Under the pieces are notes generated by a model. That model worked only from the letters and a program-made list of their open reading frames with translations. It was not told the origin of the DNA and did no database searches. Below are positions 21,412 to 31,633 of a stretch of 64,000 bases of DNA, one piece after another (the first letter of the stretch is position 1; each line of letters begins with the position of its first letter). The DNA is taken from the NCBI GenBank assembly GCA_030278955.1, contig JAOANR010000014.1, forward strand, positions 26,724,068 to 26,788,067. The letters are read 5' to 3'. Both the position numbers and the translations under genes were made by a program. Origin of the DNA: Hygrophila difformis (taxonomy: Eukaryota; Streptophyta; Magnoliopsida; Lamiales; Acanthaceae).

Positions 21412-23280
21412 AAATTCCCGAATGAGGGATCTTGTTCCATGTTTGATGTAATAGAAAGTTGGTGTGAGGACGAGAGCATAGACTCTATGACTGTGATGAG
21501 AGACAAAATTTCAAAACAGGTACTGACGCCTGGAGGTGCTGAGCAACAAAGAAGTTGCAATGCTGTTCACTTCGAAGACCCTATCACTGGGGATCTTGAA
21601 GAATTCGACGGTGTTGAATTCACTCCGGAGGAGGAAGAGAGCACCACGGAAGAGGAAGTGGACCCTGTATTGACACAGGGTCCTGAAGGTAAATCTGATC
21701 TCTCACCCCCAACCAATTCTCGCAAATTACTACCTTCCGTTGAATGTCCGCCAGAGCTTGAACTTAAAATACTTCTGGATCATCTTAAGTACGTTTTTCT
21801 CGCTGAACATAAAAGATTACCGGTAATTGTGTCAGCCAAGCTGACACAAGATCAAGAAAAAGCTCTGGTAGACATTCTAAAGAAATATGTACATGCAATT
21901 GGATGGACCACTTCTGATATAAAAGGAATAAGCCCCTCTTTTTGCATGCACAGAATTTTAATGGAAGAGGAGTACAAGCCCTCTAGGCAACCACAAAGGC
22001 GTCTGAACCCCCATATGCAAGAAGTGGTAAGGAAAGAAGTTATCAAGCTCTTAGATGCTGGTATCATCTATCCTATATCTGACAGCAAATGGGTTAGCCC
22101 AGTGCAGGTAGTACCTAAGCGTGGGGGGATGTGCATAACGACTAATGAGCAAGGAGAAGAAGTGGCGACACGTCCAGTAACCGGTTGGAGAGTCTGCATC
22201 GACTACCGTAAGCTTAACACCGCTACGCGGAAGGACCATTTTCCCTTACCATTCATTGATCAGATGCTGGAGAGGTTGGCCGGGAGGGAGTACTACTGCT
22301 TTTTGGATGGGTACTCTGGTTACAATCAGATTGTAATAGCTAGTGAAGATCATGATAAGACCACTTTCACGTGCCCGTATGGAACTTTTGCGTACAGGCG
22401 CATGCCTTTTGGACTTTGCAATGCGCCTGCCACTTTTCAGCGATGCATGATGTCTATTTTCTCAGAATTTATCGAAAAATGCATTGAAGTTTTCATGGAT
22501 GACTTCTCTGTATATGGAGATACTTTTGATGAATGTTTGACAAATCTTGCAAAAATTTTAAAAAGATGCGAGGACACTAACCTAGTTTTTAACTGGGAGA
22601 AGTGCCATTTCATGGTCACCGAAGGAATAGTGTTGGGTCACCGCATCTCGCGCACAGGCATCAAAGTCGATAGAGCCAAAGTCTCAGTCATCTCCAACCT
22701 TCCATTACCAAACTCAATAAAAGCAGTTAGGAGTTTCTTAGGGCATGCCGGTTTTTACCGGAGATTCATTAAAGACTTTTCTAAAATTGCCAAGCCGCTC
22801 ACTAATTTGCTTTGTAAAGAAAATTCTTTCGTAATAAGTGAAGCGTGTGTTCAAGCCTTTGACACGCTCGAGAAGATGTTGATTTCTGCTCCAATAGTGC
22901 AACCACCCGATTGGTCAATGCCTTTCGAGGTCATGTGCGATGCAAGTGATCTCGGCGTGGGTGCAGTTCTTGGGCAACATAAGGAAGGAAGGCACTGCGT
23001 AATTCATTACGCCAGCCATGCCCTGACTGAAGCCCAAGTCAATTACACCACCACGGAGAAAGAGATGTATGCTGTGGTTTTTGCGTTTGATAAATTCAGA
23101 CAATACCTCATTGGTACGAAAACCATAGTATACACCGATCACTCTGCACTGAGATACTTGTTCAGCAAACAAGACGCCAAACCTCGATTAATCAGGTGGG
23201 TACTTTTGTTGCAAGAATTTGACATCATAATAAAAGATAGAAAAGGCAGAGACAATGGTGCTGCTGACCATTTGTCTTGA
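21412..23280 (+). CDS. pol: Reverse transcriptase-RNase H segment of element C
   Basis: Continues the gag-pro frame after the TAG; the first Met is at 21439. Reverse transcriptase motifs appear in order: [56 protein letters not shown], then the catalytic box FMDD at 22492-22503, and GHRISRTGI. RNase H follows with [30 protein letters not shown] and [10 protein letters not shown]. These enzymes copy element RNA into DNA in the particle. The segment stops at TGA (23278-23280) after DHLS, where related Athila elements have Arg; the frame then runs on into integrase. All catalytic residues I can see are present, so the damage is in the two stop codons. Confidence 0.92.
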   Translation, partial: KFPNEGSCSMFDVIESWCEDESIDSMTVMRDKISKQVLTPGGAEQQRSCNAVHFEDPITGDLEEFDGVEFTPEEEESTTEEEVDPVLTQGPEGKSDLSPPTNSRKLLPSVECPPELELKILLDHLKYVFLAEHKRLPVIVSAKLTQDQEKALVDILKKYVHAIGWTTSDIKGISPSFCMHRILMEEEYKPSRQPQRRLNPHMQEVVRKEVIKLLDAGIIYPISDSKWVSPVQVVPKRGGMCITTNEQGEEVATRPVTGWRVCIDYRKLNTATRKDHFPLPFIDQMLERLAGREYYCFLDGYSGYNQIVIASEDHDKTTFTCPYGTFAYRRMPFGLCNAPATFQRCMMSIFSEFIEKCIEVFMDDFSVYGDTFDECLTNLAKILKRCEDTNLVFNWEKCHFMVTEGIVLGHRISRTGIKVDRAKVSVISNLPLPNSIKAVRSFLGHAGFYRRFIKDFSKIAKPLTNLLCKENSFVISEACVQAFDTLEKMLISAPIVQPPDWSMPFEVMCDASDLGVGAVLGQHKEGRHCVIHYASHALTEAQVNYTTTEKEMYAVVFAFDKFRQYLIGTKTIVYTDHSALRYLFSKQDAKPRLIRWVLLLQEFDIIIKDRKGRDNGAADHLS

Positions 23281-24657
23281 ATAGAAAATGATAAAAATGA
23301 GATAGCCGTCAATGAAAATTTTCCGGATGAGCAACTGTTTGCCTTGCATCTTCATGATCAAGCTTGTCCATGGTTTTCCGACATTGCTAACTTTTTAGCA
23401 TTTGGGATAACTCCACCACTCCAGAGCAAGAAACAAAAAGCAAGGTTCAACCGAGAGGTAGTTAACTACTTCTGGGAAGATCCTTATCTCTTTAAGCATT
23501 GTGCAGATTCGATTATTAGACGTTGTGTAACTGAGCACGAGGCTTATCAAATCGCTAAAAAATGTCATGAATCGGAATATGGAGGTCACCATGGCCCCAC
23601 TCGAACAACTCACAAGGTGCTCGAATGTGGTTTCTATTGGCCTACCATTTACGAGGATTGCAAGGCGTTTGTTAAGGCTTGCGACAGATGCCAAAGATTA
23701 GGAAATATCTCCAAGAGGGATGAAATGCCTCAAAAAGGAATTCTCATCCTTGAGATTTTCGATGTATGGGGTATTGACTTCATGGGACCATTCCCGACAT
23801 CTGATGAGAATCACTACATCTTGGTAGCTGTCGATTACGTGTCCAAGTGGGTCGAGGCGGTTGCGCTGCCAACCAACGATGGTCACCAAGTCATCAAATT
23901 TTTGAAAAATAACATTTTCAATAGATTTGGTGTACCTAGGGTAATCATATCTGATGGAGGAACCCACTTTGTCAACAAAGCTTTTGCAAATCTCATGAGC
24001 AGAAGTGGGATTCTCCACAAGGTCGGCACGCCTTACCATCCCCAAACCAGTGGCCAAGTCGAGGTATCTAACCGCGAAATCAAACACATACTCGAAGCCA
24101 CTGTGGGGATAACCCGCAAAGACTGGTCACGTAAACTCAATGATGCTCTATGGGCATACCGCACTGCATTCAAGACTCCCATTGGGATGTCCCCATACAG
24201 GCTTGTCTTTGGAAAAGCCTGTCATTTGCCTGTAGAGCTAGAGCACAAGGCTTACTGGGTCGTAAAAACGCTTAATTTTGACCCACGAGTTGCTCAGAGT
24301 AAGCGCAAGTTGGACCTCAATGAAATTGAGGAAATACGGGCGCAAGCTTATGAAAGCTCGAGGATTTACAAAGAGCGGACCCAGAAGTTACACGATCGTC
24401 GTATAAAGTCTAAACACTTTTATGGTGGCCAAAATGTCTTGTTATTCAATTCTAGGTTAAAGCTATTCCCCGGAAAGCTTAAATCCAGATGGGAAGGGCC
24501 ATACGAAGTGGTGCACGTGTTTGAAAATGGAGCTGTCAAGATTCGAATTGACAAAGGAGAGCTGGTGGTGAATGGACACAGATTGAAGGAGTATCTAGGG
24601 CAGCTCGACCCCGAAAAAGAAGTTCAGATGACATCAGAACCGGCCTATGCTCAATAA
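23281..24657 (+). CDS. int: Integrase segment of element C
   Basis: Same frame as the RT segment; the first Met is at 23344. An HHCC zinc-binding domain is seen ([13 protein letters not shown] followed by CDRCQRLG). The catalytic triad is Asp in GIDFMGPFP (23776), Asp in SDGGTHF (23953) and Glu in [11 protein letters not shown] (24061). The C-terminal domain contains [11 protein letters not shown] and the [10 protein letters not shown] motif typical of Athila and related lineages, and it lacks a chromodomain. Integrase joins the DNA copy to the host chromosome. The true stop is TAA at 24655-24657. The 1,998-codon gag-pol reading frame ends here. Confidence 0.92.
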   Translation: MENDKNEIAVNENFPDEQLFALHLHDQACPWFSDIANFLAFGITPPLQSKKQKARFNREVVNYFWEDPYLFKHCADSIIRRCVTEHEAYQIAKKCHESEYGGHHGPTRTTHKVLECGFYWPTIYEDCKAFVKACDRCQRLGNISKRDEMPQKGILILEIFDVWGIDFMGPFPTSDENHYILVAVDYVSKWVEAVALPTNDGHQVIKFLKNNIFNRFGVPRVIISDGGTHFVNKAFANLMSRSGILHKVGTPYHPQTSGQVEVSNREIKHILEATVGITRKDWSRKLNDALWAYRTAFKTPIGMSPYRLVFGKACHLPVELEHKAYWVVKTLNFDPRVAQSKRKLDLNEIEEIRAQAYESSRIYKERTQKLHDRRIKSKHFYGGQNVLLFNSRLKLFPGKLKSRWEGPYEVVHVFENGAVKIRIDKGELVVNGHRLKEYLGQLDPEKEVQMTSEPAYAQ

Positions 24658-24732
24658 ATATATATATCTATATAATTATTTATTACATATTTATTCGTCT
24701 CGAACGATAAGTATCCAAAAAATCAACTGAAC

Positions 24733-24770
24733 ATTTAGAGTACTAAGACTCTAAATGTGAGGATGTTGAT
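24733..24770 (+). other. Hairpin and polypurine-like motif after integrase
   Basis: CATTTAGAGT and ACTCTAAATG form a perfect 10-bp inverted repeat with a 6-base loop, overlapping AAATGTGAGGATGTTGAT. The latter equals the sequence before the 3' LTR (43134-43149). A weaker copy, also hairpin-like, lies at 27266-27299. Either extra plus-strand priming sites or relics of an ancestral LTR boundary. The rest of 24658-25121 is AT-rich and shows nothing coding. Confidence 0.55.
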
Positions 24771-25121
24771 ATTTGGAGAAAATTTAATAATTTTCTTACG
24801 TTTACCTTGCAGGAATTCATGGAACCAACAAAAAGAACGATAAAGCTTCGAAAACCAGGTTCCCGGTTGGATTAATAGTATGTTTAATGGAGAGTAATTT
24901 CGGAAATTAGCGAAATTTAAAATCCGGAATAAATCCATAAAATAAGGGTGTTAATCCAATCTAATTTATGCAAGCAATTTATAATAGAGTAATATTTCTG
25001 TTTAAATGTGTGCTTTCAGTATGATAATTTTTAAGAAAATCCATCATCTCAGAAAATTTGAAATTTTGAAAACGCTCAAATTTTTCTAAGTGTTGAATGC
25101 GAACTATTTTGTATTTCAAAT

Positions 25122-25730
25122 CAATTCGGTCTACATCGAATTGTTTGAAACATATCGCATTGGAGGTATGCCTTGGAAATTTTAACCAATTCGATCTCCA
25201 AGCCAATTCGGTTAGACCGAATTGGCCCAAGAGACCGAATTGGCTTCCCCAAGACACATCCTCCATCCTTGTGTAAATTTGGCCAAGTAGCAATTCGATC
25301 TATAGCAATTCGGTCTAGACCGAATTGATTTTGAATAGATCGAATTGATCTACAAAAGGCATTTGTGATTCCTTAGTTTTATTTATGCGAGTGAGCAATT
25401 CGATCTATAAGGCAATTCAGTTTAGACCTAGACCGAATTGCCCATATAGACCGAATTGCCTCACAAAAGCATCCCTCAGTAATTTTCCTAAGTAACCAGA
25501 TTCGGTGTTCTTGCTGTAATTCGGTCTCTAAACCAATTCGGTCTAAGACCGAATTGACTTCAAAAGATCACATTGCAGCAAGTGTGTTTGCTTCCCCTTG
25601 CAATTCGGTCTCTATGCCAATTCGGTCTAGACCGAATTGGCCTAAGAGACCGAATCTCTCACAAACACAGGAAACTATCCACCAATTCGGTCTAGACCGA
25701 ATTGATGGTTCGGTCTCCAATAGACCGAAT
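25122..25730. repeat. Palindrome cluster III (internal, upstream of the extra gene of C)
   Basis: Seven or so units of the same family as clusters I and II. The 20-bp core AATTCGGTCTAGACCGAATT is perfect at three places (starting 25307, 25619 and 25684). Most units keep the half-site / palindrome / opposite half-site order. The cluster ends about 20 bases before a TATA-like box of the extra gene. Confidence 0.85.
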
Positions 25731-25740
25731 TAGCCACTCC

Positions 25741-25899
25741 CCTAACCCTTTATATTCCATGTTCCCCCTTTTTTCCTCCCTTTAACCCTCCACACTTTGA
25801 TATTTCCCCGAATCCCCTCTCGCGAACTTCGTCTTCCTCGCGAAACCAGAGCTCGAGCCAGTACTTTACCTCGTTTTACTCCGACTAAAGTGTTTGAAA
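25741..25899 (+). promoter_or_regulatory. Predicted internal promoter and 5' UTR of the extra gene of C
   Basis: TATATTCC at 25751 in an otherwise GC-poor region, followed by a CT-rich leader (long runs of TTCCTCCC and CTCGCGAAC type) leading to the ATG at 25900. Its closeness to palindrome cluster III parallels the LTR promoter. Inferred from layout only. Confidence 0.5.
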
Positions 25900-25937
25900 A
25901 TGGCGTCTTCTTCGTCTAATCCTGCTGGAAGTATCGG

Positions 25938-27361
25938 GTAAGTGTTCTGTTTTTGATTTCGCACTCCCATTTTCGCGATTTCAGTTTTGGTTTTGCCTTG
26001 TTTTTGCAAAATCGGTAATGAGGGAATGGTGATCGTTTTCGAGTTGGAGATAGTCGGAATGTGGCCGGAATGGGTTAGGCTTGTTCGGGAATGAGGTAGA
26101 ATGCGATAGGCAGAACCTAGGGTTTTAGGGCTTTTTGTTCTAAACTGCCATTGTTGCTGTTCGAGTTTTCTGTGGTGTAGGGATGCTCTTATTTTTGAAA
26201 ATATGGGTGCAAAACCCATAAAAATCTTATCTTTGTATATTGTGTTGCTATTTGATTGTCTGTGTATATGTTGTTCTGTATGTGTCTGTTTTGCGAAATC
26301 TGTGAAAATGGAAAACACAGTGGTTTGTTTTTCCCTCGCAATCACTGTGTTATTTGATGTTGTTGTTGGATATGCTTGTTGATGGTATTGCCGAATCTAT
26401 GTTTTGAAGCATGACTTATTGGCTAAAATTTTGCATGATCTTGGTATGAATGGATTGTCTGTGTTTGTTTTCATTTATGCATGTACTGTGTTATGTGTAT
26501 CTTGTCAATAAATGCTTTTGTCAGGTACCTGTTAACCACAATTTGCAAACTCAACTCGAAAGTTGATGTTTGCACATACGGGAAACATGGTATTATAGAC
26601 GAAACCATGCCAAAATTTTTCCAACACTTTTGGCATGGCATTTATGTCTAAAAAGACAAAAAAATGGTAGAATGTTCTTTTCTTTTAAGTGTTTGACTTG
26701 TGCTCATTTTTGGGCTAAATGGGGAATATTCAAATGGAACATCTTGTTTCATTCTTTAATACCCATTTCCCAAAACAAAATACAAATGGGGGACCACTCA
26801 CACCCCCAATTTTATTAAATAAACAAGTCAACACTTCTCATAAAAATCCAAAAATGACATTTTTGTGTATGTGCATGTTTAGTTTGTTTTTATTCTCCAT
26901 AATCCAGTGCCACATGCTAGTGATTGCATAAATTGTCATATGCATTTGTTCCTCATCATTCATCATCTTGCTGCCTAATTCACATAATTTTAATCACTTT
27001 GTAAGTGATAAAAATCCAAGATCTCTTTCGTAGGCTTAGTGGCCTATGAAATTCTACTTTTTGGTCCATGACCATTCAAAAAACCTTTTAGACTATTTTT
27101 AGTCTAAGAAAAAATTGGTAAGGGTCCAAGACCCTTACCAAGACCCTTACCTCTCTTATTTCCTTTACTTTTTAATTGCAATAACAGTTAGATTTTATAA
27201 TCTAACTCCCTGTCCTTTAATATGTGATATAGATCAATAAATTCAAGAAAAATCAATTAACTCACATTTAGAGCACAACTCAAAATGTGAGGATGATGAT
27301 TTTCCAACTTGAATATGTTTATCAAAAATTTGTTAAAAATAGTTTCAATTCCTCTTCTCAG
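25938..27361 (+). other. Predicted intron 1 of the extra gene of C
   Basis: GTAAGT donor and TTCAATTCCTCTTCTCAG acceptor, AT-rich and T-rich within, 1,424 bases. Splicing joins codon phase 2 of exon 1 to the long open frame of exon 2 without a stop. No other joining I tried by eye preserves the frame. An internal TTTTGTCAG at 26524 is a possible alternative acceptor. Confidence 0.6.
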
Positions 27362-27443
27362 GGACAAATACGTGATAACCTCCATAATGGGTCTTCCAAC
27401 GACCACTCCAGACCTCGCCTTTTTGGAAATCGAAAGGCTGAAA

Positions 27444-27448
27444 AGGGA
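27444..27448. repeat. Target-site duplication of element B (left copy, AGGGA)
   Basis: AGGGA before element B and again at 37148-37152. Removing B and one copy restores a continuous open frame in the host exon. Confidence 0.92.
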
Positions 27449-28113
27449 TGTAACACCCCGGATTTGGTAACCCAGGCCGAGTGTCACCGCCGCATCTCCC
27501 TAGCAAGACACGGATTCCCGAGCTCGCTAAGGAGGTGCAAGGCTTATGGGTATACAAAGTTTTAAAAACATTCAACAATGAATCCGGAATTTATTAATAC
27601 TTCAATCAAAGTACGATAGTAAAAATCATCATGCATGCATAAGGAAAATGCAGCGGAAAAGTAATCACGGCCAACACGGCCAAAACCTCGGGTTTAACAG
27701 ACCCGGTAAAACAGTAGTATGATGCAGTAAATAAAAATGTTCACAAATATATCCCCCCAAATGCGCGTGCATGCGTCACTCGACATACTCTGTAGAAAAA
27801 AGAAATGACAACGGTTGTCAGTATAAAGATATACTGAGTAAGTTAATCCCTAACTAACAAATAAAAGGGGTTACATGTGTTTAAACTAAAGATTTCGCTT
27901 ACCATACGTAAAGTTAAAATACATAATTTATTTGCAGCGGAAAAACATGATTGGAGGACTTAATTTTAAAAGCGTAATTTAAAGCATAATTTAAGATGCA
28001 TAATTTAAATACATAATTTAAAAAAAACATGATAAATACGATTTAAGCATAATGGAACACACACAAGTCTTTTACATTTTATCCCGTAGACTAAGAAGAG
28101 GACACCATACCGA

Positions 28114-28301
28114 GAGATCACTAACGAGGCAATCTCAACATAGGACCACTAACGAGGCAGTCCAAACAATGGGAGACCACTAACGAGGCAGTCTCAAAAA
28201 GATAGTAGGACCACTAACGAGGCGATCCAAAAATACAGCGCGCGAGATCACTAACGAGACAATCTCAGATAGTAAGGAGACCACTAACGAGGCAGTCTCA
28301 A
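28114..28301. repeat. Hairpin array with constant loop CACTAACGAGGCA (LTR of B)
   Basis: Six short inverted repeats around one loop sequence. On the plus strand stems are GAGAT/ATCTC (twice), GAGAC/GTCTC (twice), GGAC/GTCC, and one partly decayed GGA/TCC. The T-A and C-G alternation at the stem position next to the loop is compensatory. Spacers between hairpins vary in length and sequence. Repeated at about 35053-35239 in the 5' LTR. Confidence 0.78.
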
Positions 28302-28520
28302 AGATAATGATAGCATGAAGATCGGCTCAGCCTAGTGAACGGGATTTTTCGAAAGTTCGTATTTCAATGTTATCAAATGATCGATATCGCGTTTTCATAG
28401 TTCGAGTTTTCTCAAGTTCGAAAAATCCTATTCAAGGCAGTTTACGCCTTTCTTAATTAAAAATTCGTTTTTACACCAAAAATTCTGAAATTTTTACAGT
28501 AGTTCAAAAGTACACACACG

Positions 28521-29110
28521 AACAACTTTCATGTTTTAAGTTTTTGGAAATAAGGTTCGAAGTGAGTCGAAATTCGAGTTCATTACAAAGAATGATTTCT
28601 GTCTTAAAAACTGGTTTCGTCACAGGTTCGTGCAACGCCGATTAAAAATTCATTTCAAAACAAATTGATGCGAAATTTTTACAGTAACTACAAAACACGT
28701 TAAGGAACAACTTTCATGTTTTAAGAATTTAGAAATAATGAATTCTTGGTACTCAAAAATCGACCACAACCCACTGTATACTCGCGGGCTCCGAATAGGT
28801 TTTAAAACAGTTCTGAAAATTCAACCGATTGACATATCAAATGAACACCAAAATCCGCGAAATTTTATATGCATAATCTAGACACAATTATCTACAACTT
28901 TTGTTTAGGAATGCAAAGTTGAATCATTCGAAAAATGGGTGAAAAACATGCATCAAATCGAGTAAGGGAAACTGTCACAGTTTAAAAATGTTCGGGTTGT
29001 CACAGAAAGTTTACGGTGTGATTTGGGAAAGCAAAACTTAATATCAATGGCTGAAATTTGGACACAAGATAGATAAAGGTGTTAGGAACAACTTTTATGT
29101 TGAAAAGTTT
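28521..29110 (-). repeat. Degenerate ~185-195-bp tandem repeats in the LTR of B
   Basis: Four units marked on the plus strand by AACAACTTTCATG or TACAACTTTTG, at 28521, 28706, 28893 and 29087, each preceded by a GAAATTTTTACAG-like block. Spacing is 185, 187 and 194 bases. Same theme as LTRs A and D. Confidence 0.65.
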
Positions 29111-30212
29111 TCGGTTTGAATTCCCGAAGGTCGAGTTTTAGGCGAGTCTTCGAATTTGGACGAAAATAGGGTTTTTGAAAACCGATTTTTGTTACAAGCC
29201 TATATCTCGAGTTTTAAACAACAAACAACCACGAATATTTGTGAGTAAGGTTTTAACTTACTTAGAGTGAGGATGGGGTCGCTGAAAAGGGTTTCCGGAG
29301 ATCCTAGGGTTGCGACGAACGGCCAACTTCTCCGATCGCTTTTCGTTCGTCCCCCGATGTGAAATCGTAGCAAGGGAAAAGATGTTAGATTTCCAGTTTT
29401 CAAGGTTTATGGACAAACTAAACACTATACCATGACTTACCAAGGGTCTAGGAAGCAGAGGCTTTGTCCCGTTTGCCTTGTCGTTGCCGGAATGCTCGCC
29501 GGAAGTGGAGTCGAAGAGGTTTTCTTGCTTGGAGAGGATGGTGGGAGGTCTAGGGTTTGTTTTCTGTAGAATGGTGGAAAGGGGGCGCCCAAATCCGACT
29601 TTAAGCCTTTCCCTAAGGCTGTGATTGGCTTGCCACCGATAGATGTCGGATTTTTGGAAAGGAAATCGCCATGGAAGGAAAGTTTACACCTCCTGCACCT
29701 CTGGCGCGCTGGTGACGCGCACATAGGCCTTTGTCCGCGCGGAGTACGGGCGAACCATCCAGGGACGCGACTCCCTTTGGCCGCGCGGTGGCCCCGCGCA
29801 TGCGCGCGGGGTGCGCGCCACCCGAACCGGCCGGTTCGGGCGGTTTGTGTGGTGCGTCGGTTCTTTTCTTCCTCTTCTCGATCGGGTTTCCATCCTTCGC
29901 GCTCTTGGTCCGACTTTTTGGGTCATTCCCGACTCGAAATTCTCATGTGGGTTTATCTACGAATCCGATCTAACTCCCGTATGATAACCCGTCTACTTAA
30001 ACTCGTCCCGTCCTTCCTTAATGATTTTACTGAAGTTGTGTTTTGGTTTCTTCGGGTTTAACGATGGGATGCTTTTGGTTATGTTTTTATTTTGTGATTT
30101 ATTTTATGATTGAGCTTAGAAATTAGTTCCAAGCTGCCTACATACCCTGTGAGGGGATCAAGTCACGACGTAGTTCAAAACAATTTGAATTTGTTTTTCC
30201 TCGGGTGTTACA

Positions 30213-30252
30213 TCCTCCCCCCCTTAAGAATACAGTTATGTCCCCATAACTG
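30213..30252 (-). other. Polypurine tract and terminal hairpin of element B
   Basis: On the minus strand CTTAAGGGGGGGAGGA directly before the 3' LTR, preceded by the inverted repeat CAGTTATG-GGGA-CATAACTG. The hairpin overlaps the last codons of the pol remnant (TVMGT). Confidence 0.8.
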
Positions 30253-30484
30253 TGGTCGGGTCGTCTTGGAAGGGGGTAGGGTAACGTTGTCTCATGTCGG
30301 CTTCCAATTCCCAGGTTGCCGTTCCTGTCTCGTGGTTAGGCCACGAGACCTTGACCATATTTACAAATTTATTTCTTGTCAACCTCTCCTTGTAGTTGAG
30401 TATTTGCACCGGGGTTTCTTCATAAGTCAAGTCATCACCCAATCCGATTACGTCCGGTCGGAGCACATGCGACGTGTCGGGCAC
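30236..30484 (-). pseudogene. Chromodomain remnant of element B pol
   Basis: The last ~80 codons of a chromovirus integrase C-terminus. Visible are TYEETPVQILNYKERLTRNK, followed by MVKVSWPNHETGTATWELE and DMRQRYP, which match the chromodomain of Tekay-like elements. That domain tethers integrase to heterochromatin marks. The open frame begins with a GTG and has no proper start; upstream pol is missing. It is a leftover kept perhaps because it overlaps the hairpin and polypurine tract needed in cis. Confidence 0.8.
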
Positions 30485-30974
30485 GTGCTTCTCCAGGTGG
30501 GAGTCGTGGACCCGTTATGGATACGAGCAAACTGTGGTGGGGACATTAGTTAATAATCAGTTTCCTATTCCCTACGAAATTTCTTATGGCCCCTATGTGT
30601 TTACGTCCCGCGGGCTCCTTGTAGTCCTGCGAGAGGAGGATGTTAGACAATTCTGCTGTCCTTGCCAGGAATAATGCCAGGTGATGCTCCATGTCGTTGT
30701 ATTTCACTGTCAATGTATGCCCGGGTTTAGTGAGGAGCGTATAGCAAAAGAGATTGAGCAGAACAGGAAAAATAAAACTCCCTCCGGGTCCCGCGCGGTA
30801 ATGCGCCACAGCGCGCGGAGAGCGCGCGGCTCCACCTGTTCGAAGAAATGGGGCTCGCGCTACGCGCGAGCCACTTCCCTCATTTCCCATTCGAGAACGC
30901 ACCCCCAATTCTCTCTAAATCCGGCGAGTTACCTTCCTGTTTGCTTGATTTCGACTTCAATTTCACTCATCGAG

Positions 30975-31596
30975 GTACGATTCTACTAAACCCACCTACT
31001 AATTTCAACTTTTATGTTTTGAATGACTTGATTTGTGAAGAGATTTAGGAAATTAGGGTTTGTGTACAAAAATTGGGGGTTTGTTACTTTTAGGCTTGAT
31101 TTGTGCAAATTAGCAAGTGTACGTGACAATTGTTGTTACTCTTGTTGCCTTGCCTATGTTTACGTTATAATGTGTTTATGTTTTTGGCAAATTCTTGTTG
31201 AAGTTGAACCCTTAGAAGGGCTGTGAAGTTTTTGATGTTTGGTTGTTATTGGGGTGTGATTATTAGTTCGTTCCCCTGTCGCTTGGTGCTGTAGGATATG
31301 CTGTGTGGTTATTAGAATGATCGTCTCATTCTGTGGGTAATTTTCGTGTGTTGTTAGTAACTTAGGTTTTGGTTTATTGCGCACATAACGTGTTCGACGC
31401 AATGCCACAAAGGGTTTGGGCACTAGTTTGAGCATATCCTTTGTCTAGATTACCTCCTGGTTGGTCTTAGCAAACGGTAGGATTTGTTGTTCTTACGGTA
31501 TATTCGCGTTGGAAGTGTATATTGATGCCCTTTACGTATTTTCGCTTGACTTTTGTGTGGGACTTAGTCTTATAATCGGTATTTGGTAACTTGCAG
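30975..31596 (+). other. Predicted leader intron of the antisense gene in B
   Basis: Donor ATCGAG/GTACGA at 30975 and acceptor GTAACTTGCAG ending at 31596, with a T-rich interior. The flanking upstream sequence (30880-30974) looks like a CT-rich 5' UTR and follows a GC-rich block with many CGCG motifs (30785-30870). No clear TATA box is seen. Confidence 0.45.
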
Positions 31597-31633
31597 GATG
31601 TTGCTCTTTTTGTGGGTCGTTTTGGCGTCTCTC

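Larger units (their letters stand above)
27449..30212 (-). repeat. 3' LTR of element B
   Basis: Direct repeat of 34364-37147, with few differences. On the minus strand it contains a GC-rich CGCG block (29680-29930), a predicted intron donor at 29440-29445, degenerate ~185-bp repeats, a hairpin array and an intron acceptor near 27795. Plus-strand ORFs up to 146 codons in the GC block recur in the other LTR and look fortuitous. Confidence 0.92.

Noticed and set aside
28114..28301. Regularly repeated loop sequences with variable pieces between, resembling a CRISPR array
   Set aside because: The window is plant nuclear DNA, spacers are short and irregular, no cas gene is present, and each unit is an individual hairpin in an LTR.
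29621..30061. Plus-strand ORF of 146 codons in the LTR of B, with overlapping ORFs on both strands
   Set aside because: Stop-poor because of the GC-rich CGCG block. The copy in the other LTR (36559-36909) has indels that shift the frame, so coding is not conserved.
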